A DNA stretch of 64,000 bases from contig NZ_JADQDQ010000004.1 in assembly GCF_015694725.1 (NCBI RefSeq), forward strand, positions 248,001 to 312,000, written 5' to 3'. The notes beneath the pieces are model-generated. The model made no database searches. It had not been told where the DNA came from and worked only from the letters and a program-made list of their open reading frames with translations. This document shows positions 52,624 through 61,070 of this stretch, in pieces. This stretch comes from Hymenobacter jeongseonensis. Lineage in GTDB: Bacteria; Bacteroidota; Bacteroidia; Cytophagales; Hymenobacteraceae. Positions within the stretch are counted from its first letter, which is position 1; the number at the start of each line of letters is the position of its first letter. A program made the translations under genes and the position numbers.

Positions 52624-54900
52624 ATGATTACCTGGGCTGCTTTTCCATTCGTGCGGTACACCCCTGCGCTGATTATCGGCATCGTGGCCTTTCTCAACCT
52701 CGGCGAGGGCTGGCCCGAATTGTGGCCTTATGCCTTGGCACTGGCGATTTCTGCCGTGCTGCTTATATTTTGGAGCGTGAGGCAGCGCAGCCCGGCCGCC
52801 ACCGATGCTGCCGGCACGGTGGCGCTACTTGCGGTGGCGCTGCTGGGAGCCGCCCTCACGCAACGCGCCACCGAAAGCCGCCGCGCCGACCACCTTTCCC
52901 GCTTCGCCGACCAGGTCGAATCTTATCAGGCCGTGGTGGACGATTACGTGGTGGTGCGGGCGGCTACGTACGCCACCACCCTGCGCGTGCAGGCGGTGCG
53001 GGTGGCCGGCCGCTGGCGTAAAGCCACGGGCGGCGTGCGGGTTTCGCTGCCCCGGGTAGCCGGAATTGCCCAGCCGAGCTACGGCGAAGTGTGGCTCATT
53101 CGGGGACACCCCGACCTGAGCAAGGCTCCGCTCAATCCCGGCGAGTTTGACTACCGCCGCTACTTGGAGTACCGGCAGGTATACCACCAGCAATACATTC
53201 ACCTCGACCAGTACCGCCTGCTGCGCATTGCGCCGCCAAATGTGCTGATTGCCATCAGTATGCGAGCTGCGACGCAGCTCGACGGCGTTTTCCGGCAATA
53301 CATTAAGGCCAAGCGTGAGTACGCCATTGCTTCGGCGTTGGTGCTGGGCATCAAGGACGATGTGGACGCAGAAACCAAGCAGGCCTACACCAACACCGGC
53401 ACCACCCACATTATGGCCGTTTCGGGCTTGCAGGTGGGGCTGCTGTTTGCGGCCATGTCGTGGCTGTTGCGGGTGCTGTTTGGGCGGGTGCGGGGCTTTC
53501 AGGTGTGGTCGGCGCTGGTGGGTTTGGTTGTTATCTGGAGCTACGCTTTTCTCACGGGCTTGTCGGCGTCGGTGCTGCGGGCCACGGTCATGTTCACGTT
53601 TGTGATTCTGGGGCGCGCCACGGGGCGGCAGGATATGATATTTAACACGCTGGGCGCGGCCGCTTTTGCGCTGCTGGTTTTCAATCCGTTCATCGTGGCC
53701 GATGTCGGCTTCCAATTGTCGTTTTTGGCGGTGCTCAGCATCGTGTACTTGCAGCCGCGCATCGCGGGCTGGCTCGACGTGGAAGGCTATTTCTATGCCC
53801 GGCGCCGGCCTTGGCAATCCCGGCCGGTGCAGTGGGCGTGGCGCGGCAGTGGCTGGTTTCTCGATTTGGTCTGGAAAGCCACGGCGCTGTCGTTGGCCGC
53901 GCAGGTGGCCACGTTTGGGCTGGGGCTCTACTATTTTCACCAATTTCCGCTCAGCTTCCTGCTTTCCAACCTGGGGGCCGTGCCCATCTCGAGCGGCGCC
54001 GTGTACGTGGGCCTGGGCTTGTTGCTGCTTAAAGGAATTACCGCAGCCGTGACCGCCCTGTTGCCCGCCGCCGGCCCCGCGCTCGATTGGCTGCCGCGCG
54101 GCGTGGCCTACCTTTTTGAAAAAATGGTGTGGGCCTTCAATGAATACATTTTCTGGGTGAGCCGCGTCATGTCGGGTTCGGTCATCCGCGAAGTGCACGT
54201 TACGGCGTTGCAAACGGTGCTGCTATTTTTCCTCATTGGCGCCCTGCTGGCCTGGGCCAACACCCGCCGGCTGGGCTGGCTGAGTTGGTCGGCGGGCATC
54301 CTGCTCCTCTACGCGGGCACCCGGGTAGCCGAGGCCCGCGCCGTGGCGCCCACCGAGGAGTTCATCGTGTACAGCATTCCGCGGCGCTCGGCCGTGGGGT
54401 TCTGGCAGGGCGCGGCGGCCGAGTTTGTGACGCCCGACTCGGTGGCCCTGAACGAAACCGAGCGCACGTACCGCCTGCTGCCGGGCCTGATACGGCGCCA
54501 AGCCACGCACCCCACGTATTCGGTGGGCTGGCGCCATACCACCATTCCCGTGCAGCGCCTCGCCGACCCCGACAGTGCCAACGAGCACCTGTTTATGAAG
54601 CCCGGGCCCGTGGTGGTGGCCCATTGGCGCGGCTTGCGCATCGGCTTCGTTTCCAACCGCATTTCCTCGGCCACCCGGCCCGTGCCGCTGGATGTGCTGG
54701 TGCTGCGCCGCAACGCCCGCCTCAAACCCGAAACCGTGGCGGCCGTTTTTGGCAAGAAAACCCAGGTAGTGTTCGACTCTTCTTGTAAAATATGGTACGT
54801 CGCCCGGCAGGATTCCAGCCTGCGCGCCCACGGGTTTCGCACCTGGGACGTCACCGCGCAAGGCGCTTTTCGGTGCCGGCCGCCCATGGCTGCGCGGTAG
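52624..54900 (+). CDS. comEC: ComEC/Rec2-type DNA-uptake channel
   Basis: A 758-residue membrane protein. The N-terminal DUF4131-like part (about 1-180: YTPALIIGIVAFLN, VAGRWRKATGGVRVSLP) is followed by the competence domain with eight or more helices and motifs such as TNTGTTHIMAVSGLQVGLLF (about 255-274), FLTGLSASVLRATVMFTF and LGAVPISSGAVYVGLGL. It moves single-stranded DNA through the inner membrane in transformation. The last 200 residues lack a recognisable metallo-beta-lactamase domain, as in other Bacteroidota ComEC proteins. Confidence 0.9.
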   Translation: MITWAAFPFVRYTPALIIGIVAFLNLGEGWPELWPYALALAISAVLLIFWSVRQRSPAATDAAGTVALLAVALLGAALTQRATESRRADHLSRFADQVESYQAVVDDYVVVRAATYATTLRVQAVRVAGRWRKATGGVRVSLPRVAGIAQPSYGEVWLIRGHPDLSKAPLNPGEFDYRRYLEYRQVYHQQYIHLDQYRLLRIAPPNVLIAISMRAATQLDGVFRQYIKAKREYAIASALVLGIKDDVDAETKQAYTNTGTTHIMAVSGLQVGLLFAAMSWLLRVLFGRVRGFQVWSALVGLVVIWSYAFLTGLSASVLRATVMFTFVILGRATGRQDMIFNTLGAAAFALLVFNPFIVADVGFQLSFLAVLSIVYLQPRIAGWLDVEGYFYARRRPWQSRPVQWAWRGSGWFLDLVWKATALSLAAQVATFGLGLYYFHQFPLSFLLSNLGAVPISSGAVYVGLGLLLLKGITAAVTALLPAAGPALDWLPRGVAYLFEKMVWAFNEYIFWVSRVMSGSVIREVHVTALQTVLLFFLIGALLAWANTRRLGWLSWSAGILLLYAGTRVAEARAVAPTEEFIVYSIPRRSAVGFWQGAAAEFVTPDSVALNETERTYRLLPGLIRRQATHPTYSVGWRHTTIPVQRLADPDSANEHLFMKPGPVVVAHWRGLRIGFVSNRISSATRPVPLDVLVLRRNARLKPETVAAVFGKKTQVVFDSSCKIWYVARQDSSLRAHGFRTWDVTAQGAFRCRPPMAAR

Positions 54901-55158
54901 CCGCTCAGCCCTCAAAAACCGCCAAGACGGTGGAGCTGCCCGCGTTGCGGGCATTCAATCGCGTGCTAGCTTTTGGGCTTGCCGCCGCAATGCGTATATG
55001 CCAGTGCCCGAAGGCGTTCAGCGTTTCGGGGCGTCGGTTGGTCGAGAAAAATTATCCGACCGGGTGTTTTTTGCGTTAATTGCTTTGAAGGATGCCACCC
55101 TTTTGGCCCGGCGGTCATCCTTGAGAATAACCATCCGCCCGCGCCGTTACCGCTTCTT

Positions 55159-55965
55159 ATGGAAAACCTTCTTACCCCCGAACTCGAAGCCTTGCGCTAC
55201 ATTCGCTACGAAGCCCAGGACCGCATTGGCTACATCACCCTGAACCGGCCCGATAAGCGCAACGCCCTGAACGCCGACGTGGTGACCGAGCTGAAGCAAG
55301 CCTTCGAATTTGCTGAAAACGATGAATTGGTGAAGGTAATCGTGCTGCGGGCTGCCGGCGACGTGTTCTGCGCCGGCGCCGATTTGGCGTACATCCAAGA
55401 CCTGCAAGGCTTCGGCTACACCGATAACTTGGAAGACAGCACGCATCTCATGCAGCTGTTTCATCAGATTTACACCCTCAAAAAAGTGGTGATTGGCCAA
55501 GTGCAGGGCCACGCTTTGGCCGGCGGCTGCGGCCTGGCCGCCATCTGCGACATCACGTTTGCCGTGCCCGAGGCCAAGTTTGGCTACACGGAAGTGAAAA
55601 TTGGCTTCCTGCCCGCCATCGTAAGCGTGTTTTTGCTGCGTCGAATCGGGGAGGCACGTACCAAGCAGTTGTTGCTCAGCGGCGATGTGGTTTCGGCCCA
55701 GGCTGCGCTGGACATGGGGCTTATCACCTTCCTTTCGACCAAGGAAGAACTGGCTGGCACCGTGCACGCCTACGCTCAGCGTCTGTGCCGCGAAAACTCG
55801 GGCCAGAGCATGGAAGTAACCAAGGAAATGCTCGCCCGCTTGCCCGAAATGCCCTTGGAGGAGGGCCTGCGCTACGCTGCGCAGCGCAACGCCGAAGCCC
55901 GCGGGTCGGAAGACTGCCGCAAGGGCATCGCCGCCTTCCTGAGCAAGGAAAAGATTAGCTGGTAG
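55159..55965 (+). CDS. Enoyl-CoA hydratase/isomerase-family protein
   Basis: A 268-residue crotonase-fold enzyme. The oxyanion-hole segments are VFCAGADLAYIQDL (about 70-83) and GHALAGGCGLAAICDI (about 116-131), and FGYTEVKIGFLPA follows. Starts at ATG 55159 in the CrtZ-direction strand. The reaction class is acyl-CoA hydration or isomerisation; substrate unknown. The gene precedes crtZ but is separated by a hairpin. Confidence 0.88.
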   Translation: MENLLTPELEALRYIRYEAQDRIGYITLNRPDKRNALNADVVTELKQAFEFAENDELVKVIVLRAAGDVFCAGADLAYIQDLQGFGYTDNLEDSTHLMQLFHQIYTLKKVVIGQVQGHALAGGCGLAAICDITFAVPEAKFGYTEVKIGFLPAIVSVFLLRRIGEARTKQLLLSGDVVSAQAALDMGLITFLSTKEELAGTVHAYAQRLCRENSGQSMEVTKEMLARLPEMPLEEGLRYAAQRNAEARGSEDCRKGIAAFLSKEKISW

Positions 55966-55999
55966 CGCAAAAAGCTGTTTATTAGCGGCCCAGTAGTTT

Positions 56000-56046
56000 G
56001 GAACGCCGTTCCGCCCCCTAGATTGAGTGGGGCGGAACGGCGTTCC
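56000..56046. repeat. Perfect 18-bp hairpin upstream of crtZ
   Basis: Arms 56000-56017 and 56029-56046 (GGAACGCCGTTCCGCCCC) are exact inverted copies with an 11-nt loop. It ends 45 nt before the crtZ ATG. Each arm also holds the palindrome GGAACGCCGTTCC. No T run follows the hairpin. Confidence 0.85.
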
Positions 56047-56091
56047 GGCGTTCATTTGAAACAACACTTTCTCTACCCCGGTTACTCACGC

Positions 56092-56586
56092 ATGACAGCA
56101 CTGGCCGCCATCGGCATCACCCTCATAACGTTTGGTTTCATGGAATTCTGGGCCTGGTTCATGCACAAGTTTGTGCAGCACGGGCCCCTGTGGGTATTGC
56201 ACCGCTCGCACCACGTGCGGCACCCTCACCCGGTTGAGCGCAACGACCTGTTTTTCCTGATTTACGGGGGCATTTCGGCCGCTTTGTTTATTACCGGCGA
56301 CAACGGCGGGCGCTGGTGGTTTTGGGTAGGAGTGGGCATTGCCGCCTATGGTACCGTGTATTTCTTCGTGCACGACGTGCTGATTCACGGCCGTTTGCGC
56401 TTCTGGAAAAAATCAGACAACACCTACCTGCGGGCGCTGAACATGGCCCACAAAACGCATCATAAAACCACGGGCCGCGACGGCTCTGCCGAATTTGGCC
56501 TGCTGTGGGTTTCGCCGAAATACCTGGAGCTGGCGCGCAAGCAGGCGCAAAAGCGAAAAGAAAAATCCAGCGAAATGCAGCGTTAG
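56092..56586 (+). CDS. crtZ: Beta-carotene hydroxylase CrtZ
   Basis: A 164-residue membrane di-iron hydroxylase of the fatty-acid-hydroxylase fold. The His boxes are HKFVQH (residues 25-30), HRSHH (37-41), FVHD (about 98) and HKTHH (about 121-125). It adds hydroxyl groups at C3 and C3' of beta-carotene to give zeaxanthin. ATG 56092 gives the family length. It is the first of the carotenoid genes in this block and is followed by the MerR/B12 regulator. Confidence 0.9.
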   Translation: MTALAAIGITLITFGFMEFWAWFMHKFVQHGPLWVLHRSHHVRHPHPVERNDLFFLIYGGISAALFITGDNGGRWWFWVGVGIAAYGTVYFFVHDVLIHGRLRFWKKSDNTYLRALNMAHKTHHKTTGRDGSAEFGLLWVSPKYLELARKQAQKRKEKSSEMQR

Positions 56587-56664
56587 CCCTCCTCTATAAC
56601 ATTAGTGTCTTCAATTACTTAGTCTATTGGTTCCTTTCCACTATTCGTTTTTCACCGCTACTTA

Positions 56665-57567
56665 ATGGGCCACTACTCCATCAGCGACTTAGAGCAGCTT
56701 TCGGGCATTAAGGCGCATACCATTCGGATGTGGGAGCAGCGTTACGGGCTGCTGCGGCCCGTGCGCACGGCCACCAACATCCGGCTGTACTGCGACGACG
56801 ACCTGCGCCGCTTGCTCAACGTGGCCACGCTGTGTGGGCAGGGACGCCGCATTTCGCAGGTAGCCCGCCTCAACGACGACGAAATCGCGCGGGCCGTGCT
56901 TGCCAAGTGCGAGGACGCCCACGACTACGCCCGGCAAGTGAACGCCCTGCTGGCCGCCATGCTGGGCATGGACGAGCCCGCTTTGTGCCGCCTGCTCGAC
57001 GAGGCCACCCGGCAGCTTGGGTTCGAAAAAATGATGCTGCATGTGGCCTATCCGCTTTTGCAGCGCATCGGCCTGATGTGGCTGGCCGGCACCATGAACC
57101 TGGCCCAGGAGCACCTGCTGTCGCACTTGCTGCGCCAGAAAATACTGGCGGCCACCGATGCGCTGCCGCCCATCGATGCACACGGGACGCCCCGGTGGCT
57201 GCTGTTTTTGCCCGAGCACGAGTTGCACGAGCTGGCTTTGCTGTTTATGAACTACGCCCTGCGGGCGCGGGGGCAGCACACCATGTACCTCGGCCAGAAC
57301 ATGCCCATCAAGGAACTGGGTGCTGTGTGCCAGACCTACCAGCCCGATGTGCTGGTGACCGTGCTTACTACCCAGCCCGAACGCACGCGGGTGGGCGACT
57401 TTGCCCAAGCGCTGCACCAGTTGTGCCCCGCCGGCCGGGTGGTTCTGTATGGCAGCTTGGCGCGCCAGGAGGGCTTGGTATTGCCCCCAAATTTTGTTGT
57501 CCCGCCATTAATGACCGATTTTCTGACTTGGATTAGCGAAATTAATTTCGCCCCGGTAGCCGCCTAA
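56665..57567 (+). CDS. MerR-family B12-binding regulator, CarH/LitR type
   Basis: A 300-residue repressor-type protein. Residues about 3-70 form the MerR HTH (YSISDLEQLSGIKAHTIRMW, EQRYGLL), then a helical bundle with Wx9EH (Trp139, Glu149-His150), and a B12-binding Rossmann part with ELHELA (Glu186, His188, Ala191). The CarH B12 motif is E/DxHxxG; here Ala replaces the Gly. In characterised CarH/LitR proteins the dark form with adenosylcobalamin binds DNA and light releases it. Its position between crtZ and an ECF sigma gene matches light-controlled carotenoid operons. Confidence 0.88.
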   Translation: MGHYSISDLEQLSGIKAHTIRMWEQRYGLLRPVRTATNIRLYCDDDLRRLLNVATLCGQGRRISQVARLNDDEIARAVLAKCEDAHDYARQVNALLAAMLGMDEPALCRLLDEATRQLGFEKMMLHVAYPLLQRIGLMWLAGTMNLAQEHLLSHLLRQKILAATDALPPIDAHGTPRWLLFLPEHELHELALLFMNYALRARGQHTMYLGQNMPIKELGAVCQTYQPDVLVTVLTTQPERTRVGDFAQALHQLCPAGRVVLYGSLARQEGLVLPPNFVVPPLMTDFLTWISEINFAPVAA

Positions 57568-57607
57568 ACCGCAGTTGTCCGTGCAATCCGTTCGCCGCTT
57601 GGCCCCG

Positions 57608-57674
57608 TAAATGCGCCTGTTCCTCGAGAAAATCCGGCCATTGGACGAAGGAATGGGGAAGGGAATAAATGCGC
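57608..57674. promoter_or_regulatory. Paired TAAATGCGC repeats, possible regulator sites
   Basis: TAAATGCGC occurs at 57608-57616 and 57666-57674, each followed by a similar YTNTTNC tail, 58 bases apart. They lie in the 234-base gap upstream of the sigma gene. Could bind the adjacent MerR/B12 regulator; inference only. Confidence 0.3.
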
Positions 57675-57740
57675 TTCTTACTTTGACGCAAGAACAAGCA
57701 GCATATACAATCGACCGGGTAAATTTCTTTTGCTAGTCGT

Positions 57741-57770
57741 GGCTTAATTTCAATAAGCCTCGTATATTTG
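57741..57770 (+). promoter_or_regulatory. Promoter with dyad upstream of the sigma gene
   Basis: A -7 box TATATTTG (57763-57770) fits TAnnTTTG exactly. Just upstream is the dyad GGCTTA (57741-57746) with TAAGCC (57754-57759), 7-nt spacer, in the position of the promoter spacer where MerR-type proteins usually bind. No good -33 TTTG is at the normal distance, which suits a regulator-dependent promoter. Confidence 0.4.
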
Positions 57771-57801
57771 TTTAACAATCGGCCACGAAAAGCTAAACAG
57801 A

Positions 57802-58353
57802 ATGACTTCGCTAGAATTTACCTCGCAAGTGCAGAAGATTTCGCTCACCCTCCGGCCCGCCGCCATGAATTTGACGCGAGACGCTGATGATGCCAAGGAT
57901 TTGGTGCAGGAAACGCTTCTCAAAGCCCTCCTCAACAAAGACAAGTTCAAAGCCGGTACCAACCTGAAGGCGTGGTTGTATACCATTATGCGCAACACCT
58001 TCATCAACAACTACAACAAGATTACCAAGCGCAGCTCCAACATCGATTCGACGGAGTATTTCCAGTATTTCAACACCGACCAAAATTACATCACCCACAA
58101 CGGCGCCACTTCGGACTTTGTGGTGCGCGACATCAACGAGGCCATTGCTGGCTTGGGCACCGACTACCGCACGCCGTTCATGATGTACTACATCGGCTAC
58201 AAGTACATGGAGATAGCCGAGAAGCTGCAAATCCCCATCGGTACCGTCAAAAACCGCATTCACATTGCCCGCAAAGAATTGAAGTCGGCCTTGCAGGTGT
58301 ACGCACCGGTTGGGGCTTCTGCCGCCGAGGTAACCGAAACGGTTGAAGATTAA
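57802..58353 (+). CDS. ECF-type RNA polymerase sigma factor
   Basis: A 183-residue sigma-70 group 4 factor. Region 2 is at about 25-72 (DADDAKDLVQETLLKALLNK, NLKAWLYTIMRNTFINNY) and region 4 at about 130-160 (YKYMEIAEKLQIPIGTVKNR). Between the MerR/B12 gene and crtI it is in the place of LitS-type light-induced sigma factors. No anti-sigma gene is next to it. It may drive the crtI promoter, but this is untested. Confidence 0.88.
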   Translation: MTSLEFTSQVQKISLTLRPAAMNLTRDADDAKDLVQETLLKALLNKDKFKAGTNLKAWLYTIMRNTFINNYNKITKRSSNIDSTEYFQYFNTDQNYITHNGATSDFVVRDINEAIAGLGTDYRTPFMMYYIGYKYMEIAEKLQIPIGTVKNRIHIARKELKSALQVYAPVGASAAEVTETVED

Positions 58354-58442
58354 TAGCTTCACTTGAAAATCTTGGCCGCCGGCCTTGCTGCTGCAACCTT
58401 GCGGCGCGGGGCCGGCGGCCTCTTTTATGCCCGTCACAATTC

Positions 58443-58472
58443 TTGGGGCTGAGTTGCGGCAGAGCATCTTTG
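58443..58472 (+). promoter_or_regulatory. Possible promoter of crtI-crtB
   Basis: TTG at 58443-58445 and CATCTTTG at 58465-58472 (one mismatch to TAnnTTTG) are separated by 19 nt, the normal Bacteroidota spacing. About 110 nt before the chosen crtI start. Confidence 0.35.
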
Positions 58473-58584
58473 CTGCCAGCTCCGCTAATCGGTCGAGCTA
58501 CTTTCTTATTTAAGGGGGGTGGGTTTTGTTTCACCTAAGCCGCTCTCTAGCTCCATTCTCTATTTTAATTGCGCGCAATTCACC

Positions 58585-60078
58585 TTGCAAAACGATACCA
58601 CAACCAAACAAGCTCTCGTCATCGGCGCCGGTTTTGCCGGCTTGGCCGCGGCCACGACGCTCGCCCAAGCCGGCTGGCGCGTCACGGTGCTGGAGAAAAA
58701 CGAAGGCCCCGGCGGCCGGGCCCGTGTGTTCCGCGCGCAGGGCTTCACTTTCGACATGGGTCCGAGCTGGTACTGGATGCCCGACGTGTTTGAGAAGTAC
58801 TTCGCCCGCTTCGACAAGAAGGTTGCCGACTACTACGAGTTGCAGCGGCTGGACCCTTCGTATCAGGTGATATTCAAAGGGCCGGAAGCCGTGGACATTC
58901 CGGCCAAAATGAGCGAGTTGCGGGCTTTGTTCGAACGCTACGAGCCCGGCAGTGCCGCCCGGCTCGATGAATTTTTGAAGCAGGCCGCCTACAAATACGA
59001 AGTCGGCATCAACCGCTTGGTGTACGCGCCCAGCCGTTCCCTATTCGAGTTTGCCGACCCCAAGCTGCTCGTGGATATGGTGCGGATGGACGTGCTCCAA
59101 AGCATGCACAAGCACGTGCGCCGCTTCTTCAAAGACCCGCGCCTGCTGGAACTGGTGGAATTCCCCATCCTCTTTCTCGGGGCCACCTCGGAGAACACGC
59201 CCGCCTTGTATTCGCTAATGAACTACGCCGATTTGGCGCTGGGCACCTGGTATCCGAAAGGCGGAATGCACAAGATTGTGGAAGGCATGGTGCGCCTGGC
59301 CGAAGAGACGGGGGTAGAAATCCGCTACAACGAGGAGGTTAGGGAAATTGTAGTTGAGAACGGCCGCAGTACTGGCGTGCGCACCGTCAGCGGCTTTTTT
59401 GCCGCCGATGCCGTGGTGGCCGGGGCCGATTATCATCACATCGAGCAGGAAGTGCTTAAACCCGAGCACCGCCACTACGACGCGAAATACTGGGATTCGC
59501 GCACCATGGCGCCGTCGTCGCTGCTGTTTTACCTCGGCGTGAATAAGAAGCTGGACAAGCTGCGGCACCACAACCTGTTCTTCGACGAGGACCTCACCCA
59601 GCATGCCCGCGAGATATACGAGCAGCCCCAATGGCCCACCAAGCCCCTGTATTACGCCTCGGTGCCCAGCAAAACCGACCCCACGGTAGCACCCGAAGGC
59701 CAGGAAAATCTGTTTCTGCTCATTCCTGTGGCGCCCAACCTAACCGACGACGAAGCCACCCGCGAGTACTATTACGACTTGCTGATGGACCGGCTTGAGC
59801 GCCATTGCGGCCACAGCATCCGCGACGCGGTGGTTTTCAAGCGCAGCTACGCCCACCGCGACTTCGTGGCCGACTACCACAGTTACAAAGGCAACGCTTA
59901 CGGCTTGGCAAATACGCTCAAGCAAACCGCCATTTTGAAGCCCACCCTTAAGAGCAAAAAAGTCAGTAATTTGTATTTCACCGGTCAGCTGACCGTGCCC
60001 GGTCCGGGGGTGCCGCCTTCGCTCATTTCGGGGCAGGTAGTGGCGGGGGAGGTGCTAAAGGAGAATGCTGGATTATGA
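58585..60078 (+). CDS. crtI: Phytoene desaturase
   Basis: A 497-residue flavoenzyme that converts phytoene to lycopene. It has the N-terminal FAD motif VIGAGFAGLAAATTLA (GAGFAG at 14-19), then GPGGRARVFRAQGFTFDMGP, and the C-terminal FTGQLTVPGPGVPPSLISGQ typical of CrtI. The TTG at 58585 gives the usual N-terminus length; the frame is open upstream to a GTG at 58519, which would add 22 residues not seen in the family. It is followed by crtB after 73 nt, probably one operon. Confidence 0.92.
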   Translation: MQNDTTTKQALVIGAGFAGLAAATTLAQAGWRVTVLEKNEGPGGRARVFRAQGFTFDMGPSWYWMPDVFEKYFARFDKKVADYYELQRLDPSYQVIFKGPEAVDIPAKMSELRALFERYEPGSAARLDEFLKQAAYKYEVGINRLVYAPSRSLFEFADPKLLVDMVRMDVLQSMHKHVRRFFKDPRLLELVEFPILFLGATSENTPALYSLMNYADLALGTWYPKGGMHKIVEGMVRLAEETGVEIRYNEEVREIVVENGRSTGVRTVSGFFAADAVVAGADYHHIEQEVLKPEHRHYDAKYWDSRTMAPSSLLFYLGVNKKLDKLRHHNLFFDEDLTQHAREIYEQPQWPTKPLYYASVPSKTDPTVAPEGQENLFLLIPVAPNLTDDEATREYYYDLLMDRLERHCGHSIRDAVVFKRSYAHRDFVADYHSYKGNAYGLANTLKQTAILKPTLKSKKVSNLYFTGQLTVPGPGVPPSLISGQVVAGEVLKENAGL

Positions 60079-60151
60079 GTACCGAATGATGAGTTAACTC
60101 AACTGACTCGACCATTCATGACGCATAACTCAAAACTAAAAATTCAACGAA

Positions 60152-60994
60152 GTGGACCACGTTAAACTATTCACTGATACCAGCCTAGCGTGCAGCAAGC
60201 TCATCACGGGGCGCTACAGCACCTCGTTCACGTTGGGCATTCGCACGCTCGACGAGAAGTTGCATTTGCCGGTTTACGCCGTGTATGGCTTCGTGCGCTG
60301 GGCCGATGAAATAGTGGACACCTTCCACGACCACGACAAAGCCGCACTCTTGGCCGACTTCCGGCGCCAGACCTACGAGGCCCTGGAAACCGGCCTGAGT
60401 TTCAACCCGATTCTGCATGCTTTTCAGCACGTGGTGCATCGTTATGGCATTGACCACGAATTCATTGAGGCATTTTTGCACAGCATGGCCCTGGATTTGG
60501 AAGACCAGAACTACCATCCCGGCTTGTACAGCGAATACATTTACGGCTCGGCCGAGGTGGTGGGGCTGATGTGCCTGCGCATCTTTTGCGACGGCGATGC
60601 GGCCATGTTTGAGCGCCTGCGGGAGCCGGCCCGGCGGCTGGGGTCGGCGTTTCAGAAAGTGAATTTCCTGCGCGACATCCGCTCCGACTACGAAGAACGG
60701 GGCCGCGTGTATTTCCCGGGGGTTGTGTACCAGCACTTCAACGACGTGACCAAGAGCCAGATTGAAGCCGATATCAAGGCTGATTTTGAAGCGGCGTACG
60801 AGGGCATCGTGCAGCTGCCGCGCTGCGCGAAGCTGGGCGTTTACCTGGCCTATGTTTACTACCTGAAGCTGTTTTATAAAATAAAGAAGTTGCCCGCGGC
60901 GCGAATTTTAGGCGAACGGGTGCGGGTGCCCGATAATACCAAGATTCTCTTGCTGTTGGGGTCCTACTTTCGGTACCGTTTGTCGCGCATTTGA
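60152..60994 (+). CDS. crtB: Phytoene/squalene synthase
   Basis: A 280-residue prenyltransferase that joins two geranylgeranyl diphosphates to phytoene. Aspartate motifs are DEIVD (residues 52-56) and DIRSDYEERG (about 175-184), the substrate- and Mg-binding sites, with YAVYGFVRWAD and KVNFLRD also typical. Start is GTG. Downstream of crtI, likely the same transcript. Confidence 0.93.
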   Translation: MDHVKLFTDTSLACSKLITGRYSTSFTLGIRTLDEKLHLPVYAVYGFVRWADEIVDTFHDHDKAALLADFRRQTYEALETGLSFNPILHAFQHVVHRYGIDHEFIEAFLHSMALDLEDQNYHPGLYSEYIYGSAEVVGLMCLRIFCDGDAAMFERLREPARRLGSAFQKVNFLRDIRSDYEERGRVYFPGVVYQHFNDVTKSQIEADIKADFEAAYEGIVQLPRCAKLGVYLAYVYYLKLFYKIKKLPAARILGERVRVPDNTKILLLLGSYFRYRLSRI

Positions 60995-61020
60995 GAACAG
61001 CAGGCATTTTTGAGCACGGG

Positions 61021-61070
61021 TTTTGCCATTGGCAAAACAAATGGTTTTTGTGCTCCGTAGTTTTGCCAAT
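61021..61070. promoter_or_regulatory. TTTTGCCA dyad and half-site, possible operator
   Basis: A perfect dyad TTTTGCCA-T-TGGCAAAA lies at 61021-61037 and a third TTTTGCCA copy at 61061-61068 overlaps the -7 box and ends just before the next gene's ATG. The layout (two sites about 40 bases apart, one over the promoter) suggests a repressor operator. Confidence 0.4.
61058..61065 (+). promoter_or_regulatory. -7 promoter box of the 61071 gene
   Basis: TAGTTTTG is an exact TAnnTTTG match that ends 5 nt before the ATG, so the mRNA would be leaderless. Confidence 0.42.

Noticed and set aside
52825..54213. Open frame opposite comEC
   Set aside because: Arg/His/Gln-rich antisense shadow; comEC has clear family motifs.
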